A stretch of DNA of 64,000 nucleotides, from contig NC_087075.1 of the NCBI RefSeq assembly GCF_026151205.1, positions 10,832,303 to 10,896,302 on the forward strand, given 5' to 3'. Each line of letters begins with the position of its first letter. The stretch's first letter is position 1. Below the pieces are notes generated by a model. The model searched no databases and was not told the origin of the DNA. It saw only the letters and a program-made list of their open reading frames with translations. The position numbers were made by a program, and so were the translations under genes. Positions 53,978-64,000 of the stretch are shown piece after piece. Origin of the DNA: Bolinopsis microptera (lineage: Eukaryota; Ctenophora; Tentaculata; Lobata; Bolinopsidae).

Positions 53978-54019
53978 ATGCCTACAGCTAAAGAATCCAC
54001 CTTGTTGACCTACCGCTGG
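53978..54019 (+). CDS. Cassette F exon 1: 14-codon first exon
   Basis: ATG 53978 opens MPTAKESTLLTYRW and ends in phase 0 at CGCTGG|GTGAGT, a consensus donor. A good acceptor (CTAATTTTATGTCAG, AG at 53931-53932) precedes the ATG by 45 nt. The exon at 54220 starts in phase 0 200 nt downstream, giving an uninterrupted frame. Too short for normal ORF detection. No domain. Confidence 0.55.
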
Positions 54020-54219
54020 GTGAGTCTCCACAAATTTCATATCATGGTCCAATCTTACCATACCATGGTATCTTCCATCAAGCAGATATTATCAGAAGAT
54101 TTTAATCTCACATGTAAAATGGGAATGAGTGTAACATAAGATAAGTGTAAGTAATGTTACTTGAGTGTAAGATAGGAATGTTACTTGAGTGTAAAGTGTA
54201 ACGACGCTAACAATCACAG

Positions 54220-54315
54220 CGGTCGTACAAAGTGAAGAAGAAGAGCCAGGGTCTAGTGTACCTGGTGTCACAGGACGGATCAGAACACCTCCCTGCAACT
54301 GAGCACTCTGACAAG
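54220..54315 (+). CDS. Cassette F exon 2
   Basis: A 96-nt exon after AACAATCACAG (AG at 54218-54219) reads RSYKVKKKSQGLVYLVSQDG, then SEHLPATEHSDK. It is phase 0 at both ends and exits at GACAAG|GTAACC. Basic head and acidic tail, as in the other cassettes. It could also follow the exon ending at 51148, which is phase 0. Confidence 0.72.
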
Positions 54316-56119
54316 GTAACCATGGACACGTGTACCGGGCTGTCAGTGTACTACACATTAATATTTGTTTCTTCGTTTGAACAGCTCCACTGCTCTCTCT
54401 CTCTCTCTGTTCTCCGTGTGTTTTGTCCCGTTTGTTTATTTAACCAGGTAATGTTTTTGGTGGCTCATTTTCTGTCCTGCTCCGATGTATATTTTCTGTC
54501 CTGCTTTTCTCTAGATATTATTTACTTAAGTCTGTGAAACAATATCGGTCTCATTGATATTAACCATTTATGATACTCTGAAACCAAACAACCAGAACGA
54601 ACTCAACTATTTCAACATAGTTGAAACCCTGCTGTTAAGAGAATCAAATATTTCAACATAGTTGAAACCCTGCCAGTATAATATAACCGATAGTCAGTAT
54701 CCGGCTGAAGTGAGTGACTGGTGACAGCTCACTTCCATCCTAGTTCTTCGCTTCTCTGGAAATAAGCTGTATCTCTCCTATCTAGATATGTATCTACTTG
54801 TGCTGTCTGGGGATATTACATTTTGCTCCCACTGTAAAACTATAGACTAGATAATATGGTATATACTAGATATCACCCCTACTGTGATACCACCTGTCAT
54901 TCCCAGTTCCCTGTCAAATTTCCCGCCGATATTGATATATAAAGTTCCTTTATATTCCTGATCTCTTCTCCTGTCATCAAGCTTTAAACCCCTGTATCAG
55001 ACCAATCACAACACTTCATCCCTTCTTCTCCACCTCTCCGATAGCACTCTATCATCACGTGACTCCGCCTCCACCAATCACCACGCCTTGTTTTGTCACG
55101 TTACCAGGGGAACCAATGAACCGCTCTGATGGCCTATTCACGTGACGTGGTAAACCAATAAAAAGGCCGGGTAGTTCACTCCGGGAATGTCCGCAGAAAT
55201 TAGCCGACAAATAGGCTATTGTGTGTTGAATCAGGATTAGTTTTAACAGTTGTTGTTGTCACGGGTATTTCTCCCATGCCTGATGACAACCAGGTTAAGC
55301 TACCTTCTGATTCCACGCGTACATGTGTAGTTCTTAACAAATATGCGTTAGTTCTACCCCCAGACTTGGTTACATCTCCCTCAGTTTGATACGCTTTCCA
55401 GCCCACTAGTCAACTAGCCAACTAGCCAGCCTTCCCGCCAACTAGCTAGCTTTCCGGCCAACTAGCCAGCTTTCCTAATTCCTGTCAACTTGCCAACTTT
55501 CCGACCAACTAGCCATCTTTCCAGCTCCACATTTTGCCCAGCATTTCCTACCTTTTTCCTCAGAATCCCACTCTGGTGTCAACAAGCCGTTTGTTTTCAA
55601 CATCTCATACTCTCGCTTCAAATTGTTCAATTAAAGCTCACTAAGTTTTAATCTGATAACTCGTCTCGTGTTGTGTGGTTAATTTACAAGAAACTGTGTG
55701 ATTCAGGGAGTGTTCCAGTGGGCGGTGTTGAGAAGTCTGGAGTGTCACTTATTACCGTCTTATTTTCACGTAGCAGTTCGCTCTGGTGTGTTTTGGAAAT
55801 TTATAATTGAAATTGTTGCTTCAGCTCGGTTTTGTGGTCGGAGTGTTTTTAGTCTTGTTTTTATCCACGTGTTGATTCTTAGTCTGGCCTTATTGGTACC
55901 TTTCAGTATTGGTACCTTCCAGTGCACTATAGGTTCACAAAAGGTACCTTTAAGTCGTTGTAAATCAGGTATATTTAGACTTTTAATAGCTGTATATAAC
56001 TAAAAGGTACACATAAGTATCAAATAGTAGCCTAATATACCTATAAAGCTATAATATAACTATAAGGTACACAATATAACAGTAGCATATTACGGAGTTA
56101 CTGCACACTACCACCACAG
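54316..56119. other. Intron stretch
   Basis: Two copies of a 25-bp segment with the palindrome TTCAACATAGTTGAA lie at 54609-54633 and 54649-54673. Degenerate CCAACTAGCCAGCTTTCC repeats lie at about 55405-55525. CACGTG occurs at about 55055, 55139 and 55868. No exon. Confidence 0.5.
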
Positions 56120-56142
56120 CCCCCCCCCCCCCCCCCCCCCCC
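56120..56142. repeat. Poly-C tract, 23 nt
   Basis: An uninterrupted run of 23 C. Confidence 0.9.
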
Positions 56143-56819
56143 ACCACCAATAGTGTAATGACTAACCGATGTACTACAGCTGATTTCGTTAACTAATGAA
56201 TACTCGCCACAATACTCGCCACAATACTCGCCCATAATGGTGGGGTACTGCAGTCCCACTATAATAGTGCTGAACAGTGTGCTGACCCCCGGTTCTATTG
56301 TTCACTGTTCATTACGGAGACTGTTAATTATTCTTTGGTGTTAAAGCTGTGTGTGTGTGTATGTGTGTGGGGGTGGTGCTAAATACCATTTTGGTGGTGC
56401 TCAGTTCTTAAGCTTGGTTTGTGTTGTCACACACCTTATTAATAAGTGTAGGTTGATTATGCTACCACCTTATCACTAGTATTAATTACTCGAACTGGTT
56501 ACTTGCAGCTGTATTTTGAGGTGTTTGGTTATCAGGTATGTGAGTGGTATCATCATATCAGGATGTTGTTCAACTATTTTGCTCAAATCACGCCACTACT
56601 GTTCAGTCTATTTACTTTTTTTACTTTCATAATTGAGCTTAACTGTTGAGGAATCATAGATGGTTGTTTGTTTTCACTTAATGGGCTTCCAGCTGGCAAA
56701 CTTCCAACTTCATACTAGCTACATGCCATTATTTTACGTGATATTCCATGTTTACTGTGTACTTGGCGGCACCTCTTTCTTCTGTTGTTTCCTTTCGCCG
56801 TTCTGCTGTAACGTTCTAG
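56143..56819. other. Stretch before cassette G
   Basis: No exon. Short (GT)n near 56350. The pyrimidine-rich 56772-56819 ends in TTCTAG and probably forms the acceptor for cassette G. Confidence 0.5.
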
Positions 56820-56844
56820 AAGGTTTAGATCTGAATCTTGCGTG

Positions 56845-57267
56845 ATGCCCCTGCTAAGAAAGAAACGAACCCAGTCCCTGAAATCTATCACAAGTTCTGT
56901 TGTGAAAATGCCTATCGTTAGAGCTCGGCACAGCAGCAGCTCCATATTCCGAAACTCTGTCATCAACATCAGCCATGGTAACACCAGTCTTGCTGGAAAC
57001 CATGGTAATTCCTCTAAAGTTGCCAGTAGCCAGGGTAACTCCTCTGACGGGGATAATTGGTGTCCAGCTCCTGAAGTTATCCTGCGTAAAGCTACCCCAG
57101 AGACAAGAAGGAACTCTGTTGCCCTGGAAACAGGAAGAAGGAACTCTGTTACCCTGGAAACTTCACGGAACAGACGTGTGAGGGTGTCTGTTTACTCAGG
57201 AAGAGAAGAGGCTGGTGGTATTTGGTTAGATGAGGACTCCATCATGCACTACACTGCTGCTACCGAG
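56845..57267 (+). CDS. Cassette G: 141-codon N-terminal exon
   Basis: ATG 56845 follows an acceptor-like GTTCTAG (AG at 56818-56819) by 25 nt. The exon encodes a basic Ser-rich head, MPLLRKKRTQSLKSITSSVV then KMPIVRARHSSSSIFRNSV. An Asn/Gly/Ser-rich stretch with repeated HGNxS follows, then a duplicated RRNSV(A/T)LET segment, then EDSIMHYTAATE. It exits in phase 0 at ACCGAG|GTAATA. The RRNSV repeats are textbook-like basophilic kinase sites (family knowledge, not tested). Codon composition is clearly coding. Minus-strand 56715-56984 is a shadow. Confidence 0.82.
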
Positions 57268-60233
57268 GTAATATCAAAGTTGTGGAAACTTTTTCTAATT
57301 CCTCTGAAATTGACCAAAGAGGTACCATAAATAGGATCCCCCTAGTGTAGAATGTATGCAGGGATTATGGGAAGTGTAAGAGATTGGAAGCCCACAGCAT
57401 GCAGGTTGTGTAAACCCGGCATGGCACAGTGATCCCCCAATTACCTCTGTACTTAGCACGCCGCACTCTATCCCATCACTCCGCTCCTTCAGTCAGGCTT
57501 ATAGTCCTCCAAATTGAATCTGTAGACCCGAATTCCTGGGGTATTGCAATATTGTGCCAATTTACCAATTTTGTTGAAGTCATTACAACCCCCCGGAATA
57601 TCTTCCACACTCTCAGTTCCTGTTTTGTACCTGCTTTTTACTGCTTCGAGCGTGTTCGTATTTATCATTGCGGGAGTGCACTTAACAGTTAACACAGGAT
57701 CTCACGCATTAGTTATCAAACGTTAGGGTTCTATCTTTTAACGTAATCTGTGACGTGACATCACGTAACTGTGTGTGCGACGTGGTTAGTTTTAAGGGGA
57801 TTACATTAGTGGCCCCCGTCTGGGAGCAAGGTATGTATTTTATGATATGATATCCTCAGTCAGCCCTTTCATCATCCTACTTTTTTACTTTTTTCTTTCG
57901 CATTTTATCAGATATATTATTATTTTATGTGAGCCTTCCGTCGCCTAAAGGCATACTGCCATTCGAAAATGCTTGCATCGTCCTATTGTTTATCCTATTC
58001 TTTGTTACCTTCATAATCACATGACAGCTCTACAACCAATAGCATAGCCCAGCATAGTCAACTCATTGACTTCTAAATTTCAAATGTCTCTAAAATATTC
58101 CAATTTCTCTAGAAAATAGTTTCCTATTGTCTGCTCTAAATCCTACTAAATAGCACCAGTTAAATATCCCAGATAAATGGAAGCAACTGATCCCTATATA
58201 ACAATAACGCTGCTCGCAGAAAGGGAGGTGTATTGGGGGCGCGTCACGTCACACCCCCGTCCCTGTCATGTTGTTTTGTGTTGCTCCACCCCCTTTGTTT
58301 TATGTCAAACTCTCCTAATACTGAATCTGACTTGTTCGCTCCTCTGCCGCTATTATCGTGCTTTCTCTCTCTCTCTCTCTCTCCCTCTCTCTCTAGCTCT
58401 CCTGATTGTAGCCGATATCCTTGAACTGTGCAATCCTCTTTGATATACGCCAAATGATTAGTATGTTCGTAATTGTTTGATTCTGAAACAAGTTCTCTGA
58501 TCAGCTCTGATAACCTCTAGGTTAAGTTTAGTTTCTCCACTCTTCACTCCTTACAGTGCCGTTACATTCTGAGCTGATTTTCATCTAAACTTTATAGTTT
58601 CCGTCTAAAATTAGCCTGGTATAACTCGTGGTCAGCAACAAGTTGGCAGTTAATAATTACTTGAGCTTTAGTAATCTGTGGTATTGACAATTAAATTCTC
58701 TAAATTGGTAATGGACACGCCTCAACTGAACGACAAGAAGTTTTATCGGTCGTCATTGGCCGGGGAGGAGGGGGGTGCATGAAATTGATTTTCTACTTTA
58801 TTGTTTTAATCAATCGAAAATTTGTGGGGTAAAACAGAATTCTTTACTAAAACCTGAGTTTTCCCGATGTTGGGCTACAAATTTTGTTACTTTTTAGCGA
58901 TCTCAGACATGGCTTTATTTGTTAAAGTCTGGAAAATAGTAATTACACCCCCCTCTCCACGTAAAACTCTCACAGTAAAATTTATTCCACCGTTACTGGC
59001 AATTCACTGGTAGTCGTGACTTCCATTTCACGAATCAATTACGAGGTCATTAACGTAACGAAAAAACATTTCGACGGTTCTGTTTCTGCGTGGGTAATTT
59101 TAGTTTTTACCTTGCATCTGTAGAAGTTGTTGATTATAACTATACGATGTTATTGCTACTTTCAATGGAGCCATTTGTGATGATATACTCTAGCGTTCTG
59201 TACTCTGGCTAGTTCTGCACTTGGCTAGTTTAGCTGCAACGATTTTGTTTAAATTCGTTGCACATTTAATATAGTGTTGGTTTAGATTCATATAGTTCAA
59301 TCGTCGAGCTCAATAAAACAGTTACAATCATTATGAAATATTCTGCTGTGTCCTTAAGAGGACTAATGTGACCATTATATGCAGAAAAGTTACGAACTCT
59401 TTATTTCGCATTACATCACCTCGGTCCTTTAAAAAACATGAGCATTCTGAGCATTTGAGGCGGTATAAATTATGTAATGTACCAGTGGTAAGCATAGTTT
59501 TTATCTGCAGTTTGAAATAATGTGGTAGTCCAGGATATTCAGATAAATCGTTTATCAACTTAATAATTACTTCAACTTTTATCTTTACATTATCTGTTGC
59601 CATAACCTGAAAAACAAGTATCCCAGTTTCCGAGTTCCAGCTCTCGCTACTAGGCCTAAATATACCTTCACTGTCATCAGCTTAACGAGATCTAGAATTA
59701 ATTAAAATCCGCTTCTGTATTTAATTGGTTTAATGAATCGCCGGCAGGTTGGTTCAGATAGGTTAAATACTGTTGACGTACAATAATTGCATTGTAGACG
59801 GGAGGGGCGGTAAGAAACCACCTGATGCCCGTATAAGGAAACAGGAGGTCTATTCTACACGGTATTTACACGGAATTTAACACAATTTTCACGGAATTTG
59901 CAGTTAAAACTTCTCTTTCCGGTCCACATAAGCTTTGAGCCTTGAAACGTTCCTTTCTGCTTGAACACTTTGTGTCAGTTAATATAGTGGTAAATGGTAA
60001 TAATATCGCCATACTCGTACATATAATATTCCAGCAAATTACTAAATTGCCAAATTGCATGCACTAAACTAGCAACAGTAAGATGCAGGAGGAGGAGACT
60101 CAGTAGTCTCCTTCTGTATCATGTTACTTGTTCTGCTAGCGTAATGTTACTGATAACACTGGAGCGGCTACCTACTGTCTCATGCTTACTGGCCTGGATA
60201 TGTACCTTTTTGTTTTGTTTTACATTGTGTGTC

Positions 60234-60234
<1 letters not shown>
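57268..60234. other. Long intron stretch
   Basis: No confident exon. A donor-like GCAAG|GTATGT at about 57828 follows a CRE-like TGACGTGACATCACGT segment near 57750, possibly a non-coding first exon. Short peptides MEATDPYITITLLAERE (58177) and MDTPQLNDKKFYRSSLAGEE (58710) are open but lack good borders. A (CT)n run lies at 58362-58395. Confidence 0.35.

Positions 60235-60266
<32 letters not shown>
60235..60266. repeat. Poly-C tract, 32 nt
   Basis: The longest homopolymer in the window. Confidence 0.9.
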
Positions 60267-60267
<1 letters not shown>

Positions 60268-60562
60268 CATTAACCTTTATCTTATGCGTTTTGATGAGGA
60301 GCCAAATTAAAGATATTAAAACATTCTTGATTGTGATTTATTTAACTTTTGCTTTTGTCGGGAGGTTTAATAAGCAGGTTTAATAGAACAAATAACGGCC
60401 TCTCACTTTATTTTAATGTCCTGCACGATTTGTCGCCTTGCAGTATCGCTCTTTTTGCCAAACTCCATTGCTCTGTCACTGTCAACATTAACGTTCTCTC
60501 AACTTTCTCTTAACTTCACACACCAACTGTGCCATACATCTGATATTTGCAGCCATTATTTT

Positions 60563-60864
60563 AAAACGTGTCAGTCTGAGATATCACAGCTCACTAGCTG
60601 TTGTTAGTTATTGTGTGTGGGGGGTTGTTACGATGTTTTCTTACTGTTTACACGCTTACTCAGACCCACAACATGCTGTTTCCTTACTGTTTACACGCTT
60701 ACTCAGACCCACAACATGCTGTTTCCTTACTCATACTGTTACACTTGCGACCTTACCTGTGTTTGTTGTAGAACGTGTTCAATAAAAACGTGTCAGATTG
60801 AGATATCACAGGTCGCTAGCCCTATCAGTTGTTAAATGTGTGTGTGTGTGTGTGTGTGTGTGTG
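60563..60864. repeat. Duplicated block with internal 43-bp tandem repeat and (GT)n
   Basis: A segment at 60563-60622 (AACGTGTCAG(T/A)(C/T)TGAGATATCACAG core) recurs at 60784-60845. Between them a 43-bp unit is tandemly repeated (60634-60676, 60677-60719, partial to 60732). (GT)n ends the block at 60837-60864. A diverged copy of the 43-bp unit lies at about 63090-63160. Confidence 0.85.
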
Positions 60865-61748
60865 CTTGTGGGCTGCTGGTATTATGTTTTATTTTAATAG
60901 TTTTATTTTGAGCTTGTTATTAGTAAGTCATTATCTGAGAGAAAGATATTCTCTCTGTTGGTAGTAAGAGTTAGCCTCTAATTCCTACGGTATATTGAGA
61001 TATTGATAATAAGTATATGATGATAATTACACGTGATACAATTACAATTATACATAATTACACGTGATATAATTACAATTATACATAATGATTGTACACT
61101 ATTGTAAGCTATAACACTCACATTTTAAGAAAGGGCACAACCGCTCACTGCACGGTGTAGCTTTGAACCTTGTTTGTTTTGTTTGAGGTGAGAACTCAAT
61201 GTGCTCTCATTGGTTAGTTCGTGTCACGTGTAGTGAATACTGTGCTCTCATTGGTTAGTTAGTGTCACGAGGTGAGAGTCCAGTGTAGAGTACCATAGGG
61301 TGTAAGACACAGTAATAATACTGTTATTATTATAATATTACTTCTAACACACGGTCTTTGCTGAGGAGATATACAGTTTGTATTGGATATTAGATGCTCC
61401 AGTGTTATTATAATGATTAGGTGCTCTTATAAGTGTAGTTTACCATAGCCCCGACTTTGACCTCATGTGATTTGTTTCAACTTTGTGTGATTTAACTCGT
61501 GTGATTTAACTCGTGTGCTTTATGTGTTACTGGAATGTTAAGTAATTGATAACAGGTGGTTTCCGTGTCTCAACAACTTCTCTGGCTTTTACTTTCCGGG
61601 AAAAGTCCTATAAATCTCAATTGGCCGCACTGATAGTGTAACAAGCAAACCTGCTCCACGATTATCTTATTGACTCCAAGTTTGACTAACTGTATCTAAT
61701 TTTGACTAACTGGGTCAGCATGCCTGGCTCTCTCTCTCTCTCTCTTCT

Positions 61749-61790
<42 letters not shown>

Positions 61791-62500
61791 GCCACCACTA
61801 CTCTTCACTGCACGTCAAACTACAGTTTAACATCTTCTCCACTGTTAAACTCTCCCCTGGTCCCCCCTTGCTGTACTTTTGTGTACATTCTTCTCAACTC
61901 TCTGCTCCATCTTCTACATTCTTCTGGTAGACAGTTCCTTTGTTTCCTTTCTCCCCGCCTTGTATACGTTTTTATAATATTAGTCGAGTTTCATATTGCT
62001 GGGCTTCGTTTCAATAAACTTGTACAGTTTTACTCGAGTATATAACTTTAATTTTATGCTATTTAGCTTGATGTCGATAAAATTTTCGAGAAACGATTCC
62101 TGTCACCACTATCACGCCATAGTATTTGTATGAAATATTTACATATTTCTATTATCTATATTAGTATTGCCGAAGTTTTAATAACACTAGAAGTTTAATA
62201 AATGTATTAATAGATATTAACTCTGGTTTACTTCTAGGATGCTAAGTAGTTATTTACTTTTAGGAGAGTTTCGTATAACTCAAACGTGTAATCCGATGAG
62301 CCTATTTGTATATTTGTGCAGAGTAACCTCAACTGAACATGTGTCAATCCACCCCTAATATTCCAAGTAGCTGTGATCTAACTTATTATTATCTTCTAGT
62401 TTGTCTATTGCATTTACACTAGCTGATCCCAGCTGTATGACTTTGTATCTTTATACTTCGTACTCACCTACTAGTATAAGCTTCTCCATTTACTCCCATG
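60865..62500. other. Non-coding stretch
   Basis: Repeats of ATTACACGTGATA at about 61028 and 61060, a direct repeat of GTGCTCTCATTGGTTAGTT (61200 and 61241, with a CCAAT box on the minus strand), and a (CT)n run at 61728-61789. No exon. Confidence 0.5.
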
Positions 62501-62588
62501 AAATATACTACATATCTAGTATAAATATACTATATATCTAGTATAAATATACTACATATCTAGTATAAATATACTACATATCTAGTAT
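62501..62588. repeat. 22-bp tandem repeat, 4 copies
   Basis: The unit AAATATACTACATATCTAGT plus AT starts at 62501, 62523, 62545 and 62567, with one C/T variant. Confidence 0.92.
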
Positions 62589-63588
62589 TTAAATATACTA
62601 TATTTATAGTATACTATTTATATTATATCTACTATAAGATGCTCGTCCTAATTCCCTTGAATTGCACATGTGGGGGCCTATTAGGAGTCATTACCAGGCT
62701 CCCTGGCAACACTATCACACACTCAGCGATACTTATCACTCTGCTTGCAAGTAATATGAGAGCTTTGTCTTTTTAGAGTAATTTGAGAGTCTTTCTTGTC
62801 TTTTTCTTGTCTCGTTCCAGTCTCTTTCTTGTGTCTCCAACGTGTCAGTTGTTGTAAAGCAAATCGCAGCTGACTAAAGTGACTTATATTATTAGTAAAA
62901 CTCCGTGATTAACTACTTAAGATGACATCATCTGTTACTTTGTCATGACGAACGATCCCTGATCAGCATGACGTTCTCTCCTCCGGCTGTGTAATATGTT
63001 ATTATATAATTAGATGATTATGTGTAGAAAATATGTAATTACGATCAACAAAACACCCGACAAACATACGGTGGTTACTTAGATCTGCAAGTTGCTGTTT
63101 TCTTACTGTTTGGAAGCTTAGTCAGATCCACAACTTGCTGTTTCCTTACTGTTTGCACTTGTAAACTTTACCACGTTTGTTGTAGAACCTGTTTTACACT
63201 CGCCAACTGTTGTACCTATCAACACTAACTGTGCAACTGTTGAAACCATCTAGTTTACACTGAGTCCTGGAGACGGCGAGTCTCCCAGTCAGAAGATATA
63301 GCCGTTACATGTTATTCACATACTATCATGTTATTATGCGCATATTATTAACACGTACTGAATATAGCTATAGTAGTTAAAGCACGTGCGCGTTCTGAAC
63401 CAATCATATTGTACTTTGAATTATTTTACTTTAACATGTTACTATGTAGTATTATAATAGTACTACTACTACTACTATGTAGTACTACTATGTAGTACAA
63501 ATATCAGTTTTATATCAATACATAGAAAATCAATTAGGATTTACCAATTATCCAACTTATGGACCTGTATCTGAACCCTTCCACTCAG
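62589..63588. other. Non-coding stretch before cassette H
   Basis: It contains the diverged 43-bp repeat copy (about 63090-63160) and palindromic GTAGTACTAC repeats near 63450-63500. The acceptor CCTTCCACTCAG ends at 63588. Confidence 0.5.
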
Positions 63589-63597
63589 TGATGCAAG

Positions 63598-64000
63598 ATG
63601 AGCGAACATGGTAACCATGGTAACAGGAACCTCAGTCTAAACTGGGGCAGAACCCTCAGTTTGGAGGAAACCCGACCACTATCCCCCTGGAAATCCCTCA
63701 TGACACTTGAATCAGAGGACGATGAGTCGCAGAACATCATCTGTTCAAGTTCCAGTTACGAGAGGAGTTTTAGTGAGGAGGAGGAGGAGGAAGAGAAAAA
63801 GTCAGGGAAGACAGGAGAATGGGGTAACGAGGAGGCAGATAACCGGGGGTACTACGAGAAAGAAGGGACAGGAGAGAGGAGGTACTTTGGTAAAGGTAAC
63901 GGAGATAGAGTCCTAGTCAGGGTACACAGTGAGACGGAAAGTGATGAGGAAGAAGACCCAGTTCTGTCTCTGAAAGGGTCTGTTAACCGTATAGAGGAGT
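63598..64000 (+). CDS. Cassette H: N-terminal exon, cut by the window end
   Basis: ATG 63598 lies 9 nt after a polypyrimidine acceptor (AG at 63587-63588). An in-frame TGA at 63589-63591 overlaps an out-of-frame ATG at 63591, so 63598 is the start unless the exon is entered elsewhere. The frame is open for at least 134 codons to the window edge: MSEHGNHGNRNLSLNWGRTL, then PLSPWKSLMTLESEDDESQN, a seven-Glu run, a Gly/Arg/Glu-rich part, and VRVHSETESDEEEDPVLSLK. Acidic Ser clusters suggest casein kinase 2 sites. Same style as the other cassettes. The plus-strand ORF at 63707-63916 in another frame is a shadow. Confidence 0.75.
   Translation, partial: MSEHGNHGNRNLSLNWGRTLSLEETRPLSPWKSLMTLESEDDESQNIICSSSSYERSFSEEEEEEEKKSGKTGEWGNEEADNRGYYEKEGTGERRYFGKGNGDRVLVRVHSETESDEEEDPVLSLKGSVNRIEE

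Noticed and set aside
58710-58780. Protein-like 23-codon ORF MDTPQLNDKKFYRSSLAGEE...
   Set aside because: It ends in a TGA. The only GT near its end would be phase 1, unlike all cassettes, and no acceptor precedes it.

Overview
The window is metazoan nuclear DNA, probably from an invertebrate whose phylum I cannot name. The coding segments are bounded by GT-AG introns, sit in long AT-rich non-coding sequence full of microsatellites and minisatellites, and encode serine-rich, largely disordered animal-type proteins. A Tc1/mariner transposon lies among them. No operon-like packing, tRNA, rRNA or CRISPR array was seen.

Layout. (1) 1-4.65 kb: tandem repeats, then the 3' end of a plus-strand gene. 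It has a hydrophobic segment plus Ser/Thr-rich tail exon, an 80-nt exon and a short terminal exon. (2) 4.65-22.29 kb: no convincing gene. It holds an 11-bp-unit minisatellite family, a 166-bp duplication, a 1421-bp DD41D-type mariner element with one frameshift (12734-14154), an inverted-repeat-rich patch near 17.6-17.9 kb, and a composite satellite of about 790 bp (18.5-19.3 kb). (3) 22.29-64.0 kb: one very large plus-strand locus, running off the right edge, that I read as a series of alternative N-terminal exon cassettes.

The cassettes are A (22307-25273, three exons), B (38845-39381, two exons), C (42580-43605), D (48919-49176 plus small exons at 50853 and 51085), E (49962-50036), F (53978-54019 plus 54220-54315), G (56845-57267) and H (63598 to the window end). 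Candidate mini-cassettes lie at 26099 and 32193. Each of A-G ends at a splice donor in phase 0, so each could join the same downstream exon, which would lie beyond the window. All encode Ser/Arg/Lys-rich N-termini without a recognisable domain. Several share a short basic R/K-S-L motif that looks like a kinase site. Most start codons lie just downstream of a 3' splice-site-like sequence, which suggests a shared 5' leader exon or spliced-leader trans-splicing. I cannot identify the common C-terminal protein.

Between cassettes lie long introns or promoter regions with CACGTG clusters (strongest at 31821-31916), two (CT)n arrays (one about 900 bp), several 8-43-bp tandem arrays and long poly-C tracts.
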